A DNA stretch of 64,000 nucleotides from Francisella adeliensis (GCF_003290445.1 NZ_CP021781.1:1240001-1304000); one strand, 5' to 3'; counted from the stretch's first letter, positions 1 to 9,950 are shown. Translations and numbers: made by a program. Notes: generated by a model from the letters alone, not told the origin.

Positions 1-1
1 A

Positions 2-925
2 GATAAACAAATAAAATCTATAACTATATATGGTGCTGGTGTTATTGGAAGTGAATATGCTTCAATACTAGGAACACTAGATATTCAAGTAAATCTGATT
101 AATACTCGTGATAAATTGATGTCTTTCCTGGATAATGAAATCATTGAAACTTTGACACATCACTTTACAGTTAACCAAAAAATAAACCTAATGCACAATG
201 AAACTTATACCAGCATAAAAGCAGTTGGTGACAAGGTTATTACATCTCTTGAATCCGGTAGAGTTATTGAGTCAGATTATGTATTATTTGCACTAGGTAG
301 AGCTGGTAAAACAGAAGGATTAAACCTAGATGAAATTGGCATCGATTATAATAAAACTAGAGGGTTAATAAACGTAAATGAAAACTATCAAACTACACAA
401 GATAATATCTATGCTGTAGGTGATGTGATTGGCTTTCCTTCTTTAGCTTCATCTGCTTTTAACCAAGGTCGATTTGCTGCAACTCATATTATTGATGGTT
501 CTTGTAATGATAAACTAGTTGAAGATATTCCAACAGGTATTTATACAAGACCTGAAATTAGCTGTATTGGTAAAACAGAAGAAGAGTTAACAGCCGAGAA
601 TATCCCTTATGAATCAGGCAGAGCATATTTCAAAGATCTAGCTCGTGCACAGATTTCTTATAGTGAAACTGGTATGCTAAAAATTCTTTTTCATAAAAAA
701 ACCTTTGAAATATTAGGTATTCACTGTTTTGGTCATCGTGTTTCTGAGATTATTCACATTGGACAGGCTATTAAGTCTATGCCAGGTAAACATAATACTA
801 TTAGATACTTTTTAAATACTACGTTTAACTACCCTACTATGGCTGAGGCTTATCGTATCGCTGCTATTGATGGTTTAAACAAACTTAAAGCTTCTGCCAA
901 CCCTATCATTAGCTCATCTAAGTAA
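2..925 (+). CDS. sthA: Soluble pyridine nucleotide transhydrogenase (5' part missing)
   Basis: The reading frame is open from base 2, so the gene starts upstream of the window. The visible part begins just before the second Rossmann motif (GAGVIGSEYAS), which binds the NAD(P) partner. It is followed by a segment matching E. coli SthA (INTRDKLMSFLD) and then by the FAD-binding GD motif (YAVGDVIGFPS). The C-terminal dimerisation domain is complete. SthA is a cytoplasmic FAD enzyme that moves hydride between NADPH and NAD+. It is related to lipoamide dehydrogenase but lacks the redox-active disulfide. That N-terminal region cannot be checked here, so the choice of SthA rests on similarity of the visible part. 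pilD follows after only 9 bases. Confidence 0.88.
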   Translation, partial: DKQIKSITIYGAGVIGSEYASILGTLDIQVNLINTRDKLMSFLDNEIIETLTHHFTVNQKINLMHNETYTSIKAVGDKVITSLESGRVIESDYVLFALGRAGKTEGLNLDEIGIDYNKTRGLINVNENYQTTQDNIYAVGDVIGFPSLASSAFNQGRFAATHIIDGSCNDKLVEDIPTGIYTRPEISCIGKTEEELTAENIPYESGRAYFKDLARAQISYSETGMLKILFHKKTFEILGIHCFGHRVSEIIHIGQAIKSMPGKHNTIRYFLNTTFNYPTMAEAYRIAAIDGLNKLKASANPIISSSK

Positions 926-934
926 TATAGCTCT

Positions 935-1795
935 ATGATCCATTATGACTTTTTTATAGTATGTGCATATATATTCATATTTGGTGCTGCAATAGGTAGC
1001 TTCCTTAATGTTCTGATATATAGAATCCCTAAAAATATTTTCAATGAAGAAAAAAATTTAGCTAGAGAAATTTTAGATCTACCGATTGATGAAAAAACTG
1101 CAAACTCAAATGAAGTTTATAGTATTTTAAAACCATCGAAATGTCCTAAGTGTAATAATAAGCTTAAGTATCGTCATAATATCCCTATTTTTGGATGGTT
1201 TATGCTAAGAGGCAAGTGTTATTTTTGCAAATGTAAAATATCACCTCAATATCCTATAATTGAGTTTATAACTGCTGTTATCTTTGTAGCTGTTTTTATT
1301 AAATACGGCGCTACCGTACAGTGCCTAGCCATGCTTATTTTAGCTACGGTTTTCATTCCTCTATTTTTCATAGACTTAGAATACCAAATATTACCTGATA
1401 ATCTTACTTTACCTTTAGTTTGGCTTGGTATTGTTATCAATTACTATGGTGTATTTATAACATTAGATAGTTCCATCTGGGGTGCAATTCTAGGCTACCT
1501 ATCTCTTTGGAGTATATTTTGGATATATAAAGTTCTTACAGGCAAAGAAGGCTTTGGTTATGGCGACTTTAAACTATTAGCAGCAATAGGTGCTTGGTTT
1601 GGCTATCAAATGTTATTATACACAATCCTTGCTAGCTGTATCATAGGTATTTTTATGGCTATAATTATAAATCTATGTTCTAAACGTACAAATACTATTG
1701 CTTTTGGCCCATCAATCATACTAGCTACTATTTTCTACTTACTAACTCAAGATAGTCTATATATATGGTATAATCATATAATGTTGATTAATTAA
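935..1795 (+). CDS. pilD: Type IV prepilin peptidase/N-methyltransferase PilD
   Basis: This inner-membrane aspartyl protease cleaves and N-methylates type IV prepilins and related pseudopilins. The 286-aa protein has the classic layout. It opens with a hydrophobic N-terminus containing the GSFLNVLIYRIP motif. A cytoplasmic zinc region follows with two CxxC pairs (C70/C73 and C95/C98). Then come several membrane segments carrying the two catalytic aspartates, D147 in FFIDLEYQILPD and D211 in the GYGDFKLL motif. It lies 9 bases after sthA and is followed 14 bases later by a disulfide-isomerase-like gene, so these genes may be cotranscribed. Confidence 0.95.
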   Translation: MIHYDFFIVCAYIFIFGAAIGSFLNVLIYRIPKNIFNEEKNLAREILDLPIDEKTANSNEVYSILKPSKCPKCNNKLKYRHNIPIFGWFMLRGKCYFCKCKISPQYPIIEFITAVIFVAVFIKYGATVQCLAMLILATVFIPLFFIDLEYQILPDNLTLPLVWLGIVINYYGVFITLDSSIWGAILGYLSLWSIFWIYKVLTGKEGFGYGDFKLLAAIGAWFGYQMLLYTILASCIIGIFMAIIINLCSKRTNTIAFGPSIILATIFYLLTQDSLYIWYNHIMLIN

Positions 1796-1809
1796 ATATT
1801 TCTATTCAA

Positions 1810-2652
1810 ATGCAAAAGAAAAACTTCACTATTTTAATTTTATTTATGGCTGTGCTGTTATTGCTTACTTATATATTTACCACCTCGAAGCTAAGTAACC
1901 CACAATCATACTCTCAAGGATTAAAGCTTGTTGAGCAAGCATTTCCTCAATATAAAGTAATAAAAAGTTTTGATACAGGGATAAGCCTAGAAGGCTATGT
2001 TCTAGAAGATAAAGGCGATATTAAAAAAAGAACTGTAACTTTCACAAGCAAAGATGGAAGTGTATTAGTAAATGGTGAACTTCTTGCCTGGGACAGAAAC
2101 CAAAATAAGCTTACAAGTCTAAACCAGATCTACACCAACTACTTCACATCTGATGAGGAAGCAAATGAGCTGTATTTAGATATCCAAAAGTTTGGCTCTT
2201 ATATTCAACAAGGTTCAAATGATGCTCCTCATAAGTTTTATGCAATCATAGACCCAAGCTGTAGCTACTGCTCATATCTATTTACTGCGAGTCAACCAGC
2301 TATTAAAGAAGGTCTTCTTGCTGTTCGCTGGTTACCTGTTGGAGCATTACATAACAGTCCTAAAATTGTAAATAGCTTTTTCAATTCAAAAGACCCTCTT
2401 AAAGCTTTCATCAGTTACCATGATACTAATAAATATGATGAGAATAATACCGAAGAAAATGATAAAGCTTTAAACAACATGAATCTTTCTAAAAATATCC
2501 AAGGTTTTCCGACTATTGTTTATAAAACTCCTCAAGATGCTTTAAAAATTTCTGGTGGAGATAAACTACCTTTAATTGATGCCGCAAGTGCTGAAAAATC
2601 AAATGTCAAAAAAATCAATGAATTCTTATTATTAACATCAGACAAATTTTAA
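1810..2652 (+). CDS. DsbG/DsbC-like thiol:disulfide interchange protein
   Basis: The 280-aa protein has one N-terminal hydrophobic segment (about residues 5-25), which could be a signal anchor. The C-terminal half is thioredoxin-like with a CxxC site, C151-S-Y-C154, in the context DPSCSYC. It also has the cis-proline motif near residue 235 (QGFPTIVY) and a VRWLPVGAL strand typical of DsbG/DsbC. The likely role is disulfide reduction or isomerisation in the periplasm. It is followed after 3 bases by the beta-lactamase gene, and its own stop lies close to that gene's ATG. Whether it is a DsbG or a DsbC equivalent cannot be decided here. Confidence 0.8.
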   Translation: MQKKNFTILILFMAVLLLLTYIFTTSKLSNPQSYSQGLKLVEQAFPQYKVIKSFDTGISLEGYVLEDKGDIKKRTVTFTSKDGSVLVNGELLAWDRNQNKLTSLNQIYTNYFTSDEEANELYLDIQKFGSYIQQGSNDAPHKFYAIIDPSCSYCSYLFTASQPAIKEGLLAVRWLPVGALHNSPKIVNSFFNSKDPLKAFISYHDTNKYDENNTEENDKALNNMNLSKNIQGFPTIVYKTPQDALKISGGDKLPLIDAASAEKSNVKKINEFLLLTSDKF

Positions 2653-2655
2653 TCT

Positions 2656-3531
2656 ATGAAAACCTTTTTCTCTCTACTTTTATGTATAGTCACAACATCA
2701 ACATTTGCATTATCAACAGATGACATAAAACTAGCTAAAGACATAAAGAAAATCGAAGTTAAACATGGCGGTAAAATTGGGGTTTATACAATTAACCGTA
2801 ATAACTGGAAGAACTTCTCCTTTCAATCTAGTTTCTACTTCCCTGTTTGTAGTACTTATAAGATTTTAGTAGTTGGTGCAATTTTAAAGCAAAATATGAC
2901 CGATAAAAATTTGCTTAATGAGAAGATTAAAATATCTCCTAATTCAATAGCGGGATACTCTCCCATCACTAATAAGCATCTTAATAAAAAAATGACTGTT
3001 GCAGAACTTTGTCACGCCAGCATTCTAAGCGATAATACTGCTACAAATCTTTTGGTTGAAAAATTGGGGGGGTTAGAAAAACTTAGTGAATTTAATTTAT
3101 CCTTAGGCGATCATGCTACTAAAATTGCAGATAAAGAGCCTGAAATAAACGATGTCAACTTACGGACGAATATTAATAAAACTACGCCTAAAATAATGAC
3201 TAGGGATATAAATAAATTAGCTTTTTCTAATGATATTTTAGATAAGAAACATCGTTTATTATTTAAAAAGTGGCTAAAAGATAATGATACTGGTAAAAAC
3301 CGTATTACTGCTGGTGCTCCTAGTAATTGGCTAGTTGGTGATAAAACTGGAACTTGTGAATATGGTACAACAAATGATGTTGCCATAATATGGCCGAATA
3401 ATAGTCGAGCAATAGCTATGTCAGTTTTCTACACTCAAACAGAAAAAAATGCTAAACCTAATGAGAAAATAATAAAAGAAGTATCTCAACTAGTTTTGAA
3501 AAAACTTAAAACAGAAAATTCTAAAAAATGA
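2656..3531 (+). CDS. Class A beta-lactamase (Francisella FTU-1 type)
   Basis: This periplasmic serine beta-lactamase has 291 residues and an N-terminal signal peptide of about 18 residues. The class A motifs are all present. They are S66-T-Y-K69 (the SxxK nucleophile), S125-D126-N127, the omega-loop E161-P-E-I-N165 (general base E161, with Ile in place of the usual Leu), and K230-T-G. The enzyme should open penam rings, and FTU-type enzymes are known as chromosomal Francisella penicillinases. The coding region overlaps pth by 4 bases (ATGA), so the two are probably translated from one message. There is no sign of recent transfer, as base composition matches the neighbours. Confidence 0.94.
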   Translation: MKTFFSLLLCIVTTSTFALSTDDIKLAKDIKKIEVKHGGKIGVYTINRNNWKNFSFQSSFYFPVCSTYKILVVGAILKQNMTDKNLLNEKIKISPNSIAGYSPITNKHLNKKMTVAELCHASILSDNTATNLLVEKLGGLEKLSEFNLSLGDHATKIADKEPEINDVNLRTNINKTTPKIMTRDINKLAFSNDILDKKHRLLFKKWLKDNDTGKNRITAGAPSNWLVGDKTGTCEYGTTNDVAIIWPNNSRAIAMSVFYTQTEKNAKPNEKIIKEVSQLVLKKLKTENSKK

Positions 3532-4103
3532 ACAAGATAAAAATGATAATCGGCTTAGGCAATATTGGTAAAGAGTATGAAAATACTCGTCATAATGTCG
3601 GTGAATGGCTGATAGCTAAAATAGCTAAAGAACAAGGTGAATCTTTTAGCACAAACTCAAAACTCAATTGTCATATTGCTAGGGTTAATATAGCTTATAG
3701 AAATGTGATTTTAGTATTTCCAACTACTTTTATGAACAATAGTGGCTTAGCTGTAAGCAAGGTTGCAAACTTCTACAAAATAAATCCTAGTGAGATACTT
3801 GTAGTTCATGATGAGCTTGATATAGGTAACGGGCAAGTAAGACTAAAACAAGGTGGTGGACACGGTGGACATAATGGTCTTAGAAGTATACACCAGCACC
3901 TTGGTACAAATGATTATTTACGCCTTAGAATAGGTATAGACCATCCAGGGCATAAATCAAAAGTTGCCAGCTATGTATTATCAAACCCATCTATTGCTCA
4001 AAAAAAACTAATTGATGACTCTATAGATAATGCTATAAGTTCAATAGATGATATAATAAATGGCAAATTAGAGCCTGCAATGCAAAGGCTACATACAAAA
4101 TAA
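3528..4103 (+). CDS. pth: Peptidyl-tRNA hydrolase
   Basis: Pth releases tRNA from peptidyl-tRNAs that drop off ribosomes. The 191-aa length is normal for the family. The N-terminal [17 protein letters not shown] motif carries the catalytic histidine and a tRNA-binding asparagine. [35 protein letters not shown] and [10 protein letters not shown] follow in the expected order. The start ATG overlaps the beta-lactamase stop. The next gene is ychF, the usual partner of pth in gammaproteobacteria. Confidence 0.97.
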   Translation: MNKIKMIIGLGNIGKEYENTRHNVGEWLIAKIAKEQGESFSTNSKLNCHIARVNIAYRNVILVFPTTFMNNSGLAVSKVANFYKINPSEILVVHDELDIGNGQVRLKQGGGHGGHNGLRSIHQHLGTNDYLRLRIGIDHPGHKSKVASYVLSNPSIAQKKLIDDSIDNAISSIDDIINGKLEPAMQRLHTK

Positions 4104-4178
4104 TACACACTGTCATACTGCTACTTGGTAGTGGTATCCATTTTTAAAATAAATAAGAATAACAAAGGAATTATAATC

Positions 4179-5270
4179 ATGGGATTTAAATGCGGTATCG
4201 TAGGCTTACCAAATGTAGGTAAATCAACTCTTTTTAATGCTCTTACTGAAGCAGGTATTCAGGCTGAAAACTACCCTTTTTGTACTATTGAACCAAATGT
4301 TGGTATAGTAAATGTACCAGATCAAAGACTTGATGCTCTAGCTGAAATTGTCAACCCACAAAAGATCCTTACTACAACTATGGAGTTTGTAGATATTGCA
4401 GGATTAGTAGCTGGAGCAAGCAAAGGTGAAGGCTTAGGTAACAAATTTCTAGCAAATATCCGTGAAACTGACGCTATTGCTCATGTAGTGCGTTGCTTTG
4501 AGGATGATAATGTAATTCATGTGAACAACAAGGTTGATCCTATTGATGATATCAATACTATCAATATGGAGCTGATACTTGCAGATATAGAGTCTTGTGA
4601 TAAAGCTATTCAAAGATTTGCTAAAATGAAAAAATCTGGAGATAAAGAAGCCTTAGCTAAAGGTGATTTTTACGCTAAGTTGAAAGAACATTTAGAATCA
4701 GAAAAACCAGCTAGAACCTTTGAAATGACTGATGACCAAACTATATGGTTAAAACAAACTCCTCTACTAACTAGCAAACCTGTACTTTATATTGCAAATG
4801 TAAATGATGATGGTTTTGAAGATAATCCTTTATTAGATTTAGTAAATGATTATGCTAAAAATGATGGTGCTAATGTAGTTCCTGTTTGTGCATCTATGGA
4901 ACAGGAAATCTCTGAGCTTGATAAAGAAGAAAAGCTAGAGTTTTTAGCAGATATGGGTCTTACTGAAACAGGTCTTGATAGAGTTATCAAGGCAGGTTAC
5001 TCTCTACTTAATCTACAGACATACCTAACAGCTGGTGTAAAAGAAGTTCGTGCTTGGACTATACCTGTAGGTGCTACTGCCCCTCAGGCTGCTGGTGTAA
5101 TTCATACTGATTTTGAGCGAGGCTTTATCCGTGCTGAGATTATAGCTTTTAATGACTATATCCAGTACAAAGGTGAAAAAGGTGCTAAAGAAGCTGGTAA
5201 AGCTCGCCTAGAAGGTAAAGAGTACATCATGAAAGATGGTGATGTTGTAAACTTTAGGTTTAATGTGTAA
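4179..5270 (+). CDS. ychF: Redox-regulated ATPase YchF (Obg family)
   Basis: This is a P-loop NTPase of the Obg/YchF group that binds ribosomes and prefers ATP. I place the start at 4179 rather than at the upstream in-frame position 4125. The 4179 ATG follows an AAAGGA ribosome site about 9 bases upstream, and the resulting 363 residues equal the E. coli length and start with the conserved [17 protein letters not shown]. The Walker A, the FCTIEPNVG switch and the DIAGLV motif are visible. The base-specificity loop is NVND instead of NKxD, as expected for an ATP-preferring member. A C-terminal TGS domain is present ([20 protein letters not shown]). Confidence 0.96.
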   Translation: MGFKCGIVGLPNVGKSTLFNALTEAGIQAENYPFCTIEPNVGIVNVPDQRLDALAEIVNPQKILTTTMEFVDIAGLVAGASKGEGLGNKFLANIRETDAIAHVVRCFEDDNVIHVNNKVDPIDDINTINMELILADIESCDKAIQRFAKMKKSGDKEALAKGDFYAKLKEHLESEKPARTFEMTDDQTIWLKQTPLLTSKPVLYIANVNDDGFEDNPLLDLVNDYAKNDGANVVPVCASMEQEISELDKEEKLEFLADMGLTETGLDRVIKAGYSLLNLQTYLTAGVKEVRAWTIPVGATAPQAAGVIHTDFERGFIRAEIIAFNDYIQYKGEKGAKEAGKARLEGKEYIMKDGDVVNFRFNV

Positions 5271-5273
5271 AAA

Positions 5274-5834
5274 ATGAGAAAGCTTACAGTTATTATCTTT
5301 TGTAGCTTAGCTTTCATTTTTCAAATTTCTCTTAATCCTAAGGGGTATAATTATTTCATTGGCTTTCTTATAGTATCAATAGCAATACTACTCATATATA
5401 ATTTTGATACTATTACTGATATTACCCTTGGTAAACTTACAATAAAAAAGAAAGTTAAAGAGATTAAAGCGATATCAAAGCATATAGATAATAGTGTAAT
5501 AGCTTTCTATAAATCATCTCTTATTACAGTTTGTAATATGGATACTTGCAACTCTATTGGCATTGGATTTGAAGGTGTCAATGTTTTATGGTCATATTTC
5601 AATGCATTGAAACCTCTATTAGATGAAGTGGATCAACTTCCCCTAAATATTAAAGAAAAAATAAATGATGAATATTTATATTCTGTTGATTTTGCACTTA
5701 AAGCACAGAAGCGTCTACTAGGAAAGATTAATGATAATGGAAAACATAACTCTTACATTCAAAAAACAGATGATTATAACGATGCTATAAAAGCATTAGA
5801 CTATTTACAGAATAAAAAAGATAAATTAGCTTAA
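5274..5834 (+). CDS. Small membrane protein of unknown function
   Basis: I do not recognise this 186-aa protein. It has two closely spaced hydrophobic segments (about residues 4-21 and 27-45), forming a hairpin. A lysine-rich stretch (LTIKKKVKEIKAISKH) and a hydrophilic, probably cytoplasmic, mostly helical tail follow, with two cysteines near residue 90. It starts 3 bases after the ychF stop and is likely cotranscribed with it. Its last 9 bases overlap the end of the convergent MFS gene, so no room is left for a terminator between them. Confidence 0.6.
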   Translation: MRKLTVIIFCSLAFIFQISLNPKGYNYFIGFLIVSIAILLIYNFDTITDITLGKLTIKKKVKEIKAISKHIDNSVIAFYKSSLITVCNMDTCNSIGIGFEGVNVLWSYFNALKPLLDEVDQLPLNIKEKINDEYLYSVDFALKAQKRLLGKINDNGKHNSYIQKTDDYNDAIKALDYLQNKKDKLA

Positions 5835-7022
5835 TTTTTTCTCAGAATATCTCTTAGCATATAAAACTATCACTATAATCACTATACACAATACTGGACC
5901 CATATATATAGCTGCTACTTTTGGTAAGAGTGAACCAATAGTTGCTGAAGATAGTAGAGATATAGCCCCACCAACAGAGCCAGAGCAAACTAAAAATGCC
6001 ATAGTAATTGGTGAAACTATAGTATTTTGTTTCATACCAAACCCTAATAAAACCGGGAATATACTAGCACAAGCTAAACCAAGTAATGCTACCGTTACAA
6101 ATATAACCGATTGACTTGTTAGGAAGATAAACATTAGCAATAACACCCCGATACTTAAAGATGCAGCGATTATAAATATATAATCTTTTGTTTTAGGTAT
6201 CACAAATTCACCAAAGAAAAATCTACCTAAAGCTACAAATAACCAGAATGTTCCGATTATATAACCCACTGTTTCAACATCAAAATTAAGGTCTGTTTGT
6301 AGATACGGCGAAAACCAGTATGTAATAATATACTCAATATATACATACGCAATCAAAGCTAAACCAACAAGCACTACTCCTAAATTGATTGATTTAACTG
6401 GTTTTACATCAGTTTTTTCTTTTTTAGTTTCTGCGACCCCAACCACTTCTTTTAGACTAATCAATTTAACGGCAATCGCAAGAATCATAAGAGCAAAAAA
6501 CACCGCAAAGAAAGACCATCTCCAGCCATAATTTTTAGCTATAATACCTGCTAAACTTGGACCTATAAAACCACCTAAACCAAAGAAAAAATTTAGTACA
6601 CTTAGTTTGGCTTCACTTTTATTACTTGGAGTAAATGCCGCTACAATTAGATAGCTCACAGATGGCACAAAAAGCCCCATCGCTAAACCTGTAGTTAAAA
6701 CAAACCCTGCGTATAAAAAGATATTATCTTGAAACGCTATAGCAAATTGAGATAAGCTAAAAATAAATGCGCCTAATAAAAGAGTATTTTTACCACCAGT
6801 TTTGGCAATAACCTTACCACTTAAACTATTACCAATTATCAAACCAAGTAGTGAAAGAGTATCAATATATACAATATGTGATGTCATAACACCAAAATTC
6901 TCTGCTAATTGTGGCGATAACAAAGCACATATAGGATACGCTGCTCCACCAAACATAGCTGCCATATAGCAAAGAAATGCTGTTAATTTAACTTTATTTT
7001 TGCTGATTATATCTGTTGTCAT
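5826..7022 (-). CDS. MFS transporter, probably sugar uptake with the GH32 enzyme
   Basis: The 398-aa protein has about twelve hydrophobic segments split by a charged central loop near residues 195-210 (ETKKEKTDVKP), the major facilitator pattern. The A-motif-like loop between helices 2 and 3 is weak (GKVIAKTGGKN). Its start lies 2 bases from the stop of the upstream GH32 gene, so the two form one transcription unit. The substrate is therefore most likely sucrose or a short fructan, although this is inference from context only. Its end overlaps the convergent small membrane protein gene. Confidence 0.8.
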   Translation of the reverse strand: MTTDIISKNKVKLTAFLCYMAAMFGGAAYPICALLSPQLAENFGVMTSHIVYIDTLSLLGLIIGNSLSGKVIAKTGGKNTLLLGAFIFSLSQFAIAFQDNIFLYAGFVLTTGLAMGLFVPSVSYLIVAAFTPSNKSEAKLSVLNFFFGLGGFIGPSLAGIIAKNYGWRWSFFAVFFALMILAIAVKLISLKEVVGVAETKKEKTDVKPVKSINLGVVLVGLALIAYVYIEYIITYWFSPYLQTDLNFDVETVGYIIGTFWLFVALGRFFFGEFVIPKTKDYIFIIAASLSIGVLLLMFIFLTSQSVIFVTVALLGLACASIFPVLLGFGMKQNTIVSPITMAFLVCSGSVGGAISLLSSATIGSLLPKVAAIYMGPVLCIVIIVIVLYAKRYSEKKLS

Positions 7023-7024
7023 GA

Positions 7025-8764
7025 TTATGATTCCTTAGGAGCTGATACCCAACAATTTTGCATACTATAAACCTTAACGACACTAGTCATACCTTTTTCG
7101 GCATAAACGAAAGTTTCTTCTTGTGACTTTTTATCCAGTGTTTTTAGCTCGGCACTATAAGTAGCAAAGCCAACCATAGCTTGATTATTGATATTCTTAC
7201 TTATGAAAATCTCAAGTGATGAACCATCTAAATATACATCTAGGCAAAGTTTATCGGTAGTTTCATCAATATCTAATTTGCAAGAATAACGATTATCTAC
7301 ACTCAAATATCCATCTTTGATACTTATATTCATATCATAATTATCTGTAGCAGTTACTCTAATTCCAAACTCTTTTTTGTAGAGATTTTCTGATTCAAAA
7401 GAAACTTTTGCGTTATATTGTCTATTTGTTATATTTTCAATAGCATATTCTTGATTTTGTTGATAAGTATGCGTTTCTGTACTTATTTGCTTATCTTTCA
7501 ACCCATCAATAAGCGATGCTTCTTGCCCTAAAAGCCAATTATTGCCATTATTTTTATATACAAACAAGAATCGAGGTATTGCTAATGCGCCAGTCCAATT
7601 AGCTCCCTCAACACTAGCTGATTCAACATTTAACCACGCCATCAATATATTTCTTTTTTCTGAATCTATCGGCATTATATTCGCAGCGTAATAAATAAAA
7701 TCTGGTGACAAATCTAAAAGCTTATATATCGGCTTGCCATTATTATCTTTAAAAGTATCTAATGGCTCAAATTGTATGCTTGATTGTGTTTTAACAATAT
7801 CACCCAGTACATAATACAAACTTCTACCATAGTTATCTTCAGCACTTCCATCTTGTGCAAAGATTAGTATATAAGGAGTACCATTCATCGCACCAACATG
7901 ATCTGTTAAGCGATACATAATCACACACTCAAAATTACCGCCTCTACTGACATCATCCTTTACACAAACATCGCCCTCAAAGAAGAAGTTATCTCCTGTA
8001 TTAGCTCTTACCCAATTTTTTGTTATATCATCACCACTATTTTTAAAACATAATGCTACACCTTTAGGGTTATTATCTTTATCTATTCTCCCTGCAGACA
8101 TAAGCATATAAAAATTATCATCATCTGGTAAATTGAAAATAAATGGATCTCTAAAAGATACTAGATTTAGCTCTTCTGGTTGTTTTAAAATAACTTCTGG
8201 AAGATCTTCATTTTCATCTTGAGAATACTTTGTCCAATTTGTAAGGTATGGATCTACTATTTTGCCATCTTCACTTACTCTGTTTGCATCTAAAGCTCTT
8301 GCTATACACACTGTTTCTTGAGTAGCTTCACCACTACCCCATACAGCAGAATAAAAAGCTGTAGGATAGTAGCTTATAGAATTATCTTCTTTATAAGGCA
8401 TATTTTTGATACACCCTGTAAATATCCCATTTCTGTCAGCAGCTCTATCATCTAAAGATGGAACTATAGCTGTAGTTTTGAAGTTACTATCCTCATCAAC
8501 AGGATAAAACCATTTAAAGCTATCTTTATTGTTTGGATCACTTACAATATGTGACCATGACATATCACCCCACTTCTTACTCCAAGGATTAGACTGCATA
8601 AATACATGAAATGATGAATTAAAATAAAAAAGACCACATGGGTCATTAACCCATCCAGAAGGTGCTCGAAGATGGTAGTGGGGGTATGTCTCATCTTTTA
8701 ATGATATTTTATGCTCTTTTGTTTGATAAACATCTGCAGCTTTTTTTGAGCTTTTTTGATTCAT
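7025..8764 (-). CDS. GH32 beta-fructosidase (invertase/levanase type)
   Basis: The enzyme hydrolyses terminal beta-fructofuranosyl bonds, as in sucrose, inulin-type or levan oligosaccharides. The 579-aa protein carries the family signatures: W38-V-N-D41-P (nucleophile D41), the FRDP motif (D206, transition-state stabiliser), and FEC with the acid/base E279. A five-bladed propeller is followed by a C-terminal beta-sandwich (VSFESENLYKKEFGIRV, DGSSLEIFI). In the first motif a cysteine (WVNDPCG) replaces the usual asparagine. No signal peptide is visible, so it should act in the cytoplasm on imported sugar, which fits the downstream MFS gene. The exact substrate cannot be told. Confidence 0.9.
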   Translation of the reverse strand: MNQKSSKKAADVYQTKEHKISLKDETYPHYHLRAPSGWVNDPCGLFYFNSSFHVFMQSNPWSKKWGDMSWSHIVSDPNNKDSFKWFYPVDEDSNFKTTAIVPSLDDRAADRNGIFTGCIKNMPYKEDNSISYYPTAFYSAVWGSGEATQETVCIARALDANRVSEDGKIVDPYLTNWTKYSQDENEDLPEVILKQPEELNLVSFRDPFIFNLPDDDNFYMLMSAGRIDKDNNPKGVALCFKNSGDDITKNWVRANTGDNFFFEGDVCVKDDVSRGGNFECVIMYRLTDHVGAMNGTPYILIFAQDGSAEDNYGRSLYYVLGDIVKTQSSIQFEPLDTFKDNNGKPIYKLLDLSPDFIYYAANIMPIDSEKRNILMAWLNVESASVEGANWTGALAIPRFLFVYKNNGNNWLLGQEASLIDGLKDKQISTETHTYQQNQEYAIENITNRQYNAKVSFESENLYKKEFGIRVTATDNYDMNISIKDGYLSVDNRYSCKLDIDETTDKLCLDVYLDGSSLEIFISKNINNQAMVGFATYSAELKTLDKKSQEETFVYAEKGMTSVVKVYSMQNCWVSAPKES

Positions 8765-8776
8765 GAAAATTTAAGA

Positions 8777-8816
8777 AAATAAATACCAGTAAATAAATAC
8801 TAGCATAATTATTATA
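8777..8816 (-). promoter_or_regulatory. Putative promoter and repeat operator of the GH32-MFS unit
   Basis: Reading leftward, a perfect TATAAT -10 box lies at 8811-8816. Just downstream sit two identical 10-base direct repeats, read on the plus strand as AAATAAATAC, at 8777-8786 and 8791-8800, 14 bases apart. They lie between the likely transcription start (about 8804) and the GH32 ATG at 8764, where a repressor could block transcription. No good -35 box is seen. The repeats are AT-rich, so chance is possible. Confidence 0.4.
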
Positions 8817-8869
8817 CTATTCATAAGTAGAATGTTATTAGGTTTTATAATTTATTGGTTATAAGCTAA

Positions 8870-9949
8870 TTACAACCTTTTTATGACCTGTTGTGTAAAG
8901 TCTTCAGTTGAAACTAAAGTAGTGCCTGATGAATAAATATCTTGTGTTCTATATCCATCATTTAAAGTTTGCTCAACTGCATTAGAAATATTTTCCGCCT
9001 CTTTAACAAGGCCAAAGGAGTACGAAAGCATCAATGCTGCTGAAAGAATCTGAGCGATAGGGTTTGCCTTACCTTGATCCTTAATATCATAAGCAGAACC
9101 ACCAGATGGTTCATAAAGACCAAACCCTTCGTTATTCAAGCTTATTGAAGGCACTAAACCAATTGATCCTGGTAATACAGATGCTAAATCCGAAATAATA
9201 TCCCCGAACAAATTAGCTGTAACAATCACATCAAATTGCGCTGGGTTTAATACCATTTGCATTGCACAATTATCAACATACATATGTTTAACATTTATAT
9301 CTGGATAATCTTTTGCAACTTCTTCTACAACCTTGCGCCATAACCTTGAAGTATCTAGTACATTGGCTTTATCTACAGAAGTTAAGTTTTTTGATCTTTG
9401 TCTAGCTCGTTCAAATGCCTTTACTACAATATTTCTTATAGTTATCTCATCGTATTCAGCAATATCTGTAGCATGTCTAACACCATTTTCATCAGTAAAA
9501 GTTTTATGTTCACCAAAATATATATCTTTTGATAGCTCTCGAAATATCTCTATATCAGCACCATTAGCTATACGCTCTTTTTTCAAAGGACATGATTCTT
9601 GTAAAGATGAAAAAATCTGACTTGGGCGAATATTGACATTAAAATTAAAATGTTTACGCAAAGCTAAAATACTGTTTGCCTCACAGCCTTGCCATTTTTG
9701 TTGACTTTGTGCTTCAACAGGACCACCAACCGAACCAAATAATATTGCATCTGAATTTTTGCATATTTCTATCGTCTCTTCAGGACAGTGATTTTGATGC
9801 TTATCATACGCAGCTCCACCAACTAAAGCTTCTACATAATTAAAATCATGCTGATATTTAGTAGCTATTACATCTAAAACTTGTAAAGCTGACTGCATTA
9901 CCTCGGGACCAATTCCATCACCAGCTAATATCGCTATATTTTTATTCAT
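8870..9949 (-). CDS. leuB: 3-isopropylmalate dehydrogenase
   Basis: LeuB oxidises and decarboxylates 3-isopropylmalate with NAD+, the third step of leucine synthesis. I choose the ATG at 9949 (359 aa). It begins with the conserved MNKNIAILAGDGIGPEV and has an AGAGG ribosome site 6-7 bases upstream. It also starts just past the leuD stop instead of overlapping it, as the longer form from 9970 would. Family motifs visible include GSVGGP, the KANVLDTSRLWR segment, YVDNCAMQMV and the conserved DIISDLASVLPGSIGLVPS metal/substrate region. It is the last gene of the operon. Confidence 0.96.
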   Translation of the reverse strand: MNKNIAILAGDGIGPEVMQSALQVLDVIATKYQHDFNYVEALVGGAAYDKHQNHCPEETIEICKNSDAILFGSVGGPVEAQSQQKWQGCEANSILALRKHFNFNVNIRPSQIFSSLQESCPLKKERIANGADIEIFRELSKDIYFGEHKTFTDENGVRHATDIAEYDEITIRNIVVKAFERARQRSKNLTSVDKANVLDTSRLWRKVVEEVAKDYPDINVKHMYVDNCAMQMVLNPAQFDVIVTANLFGDIISDLASVLPGSIGLVPSISLNNEGFGLYEPSGGSAYDIKDQGKANPIAQILSAALMLSYSFGLVKEAENISNAVEQTLNDGYRTQDIYSSGTTLVSTEDFTQQVIKRL

Positions 9950-9950
9950 A

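Noticed and set aside
4125-4178. Longer ychF start
   Set aside because: The extra 18 residues are not family-like, and the ribosome site and conserved N-terminus fit 4179.
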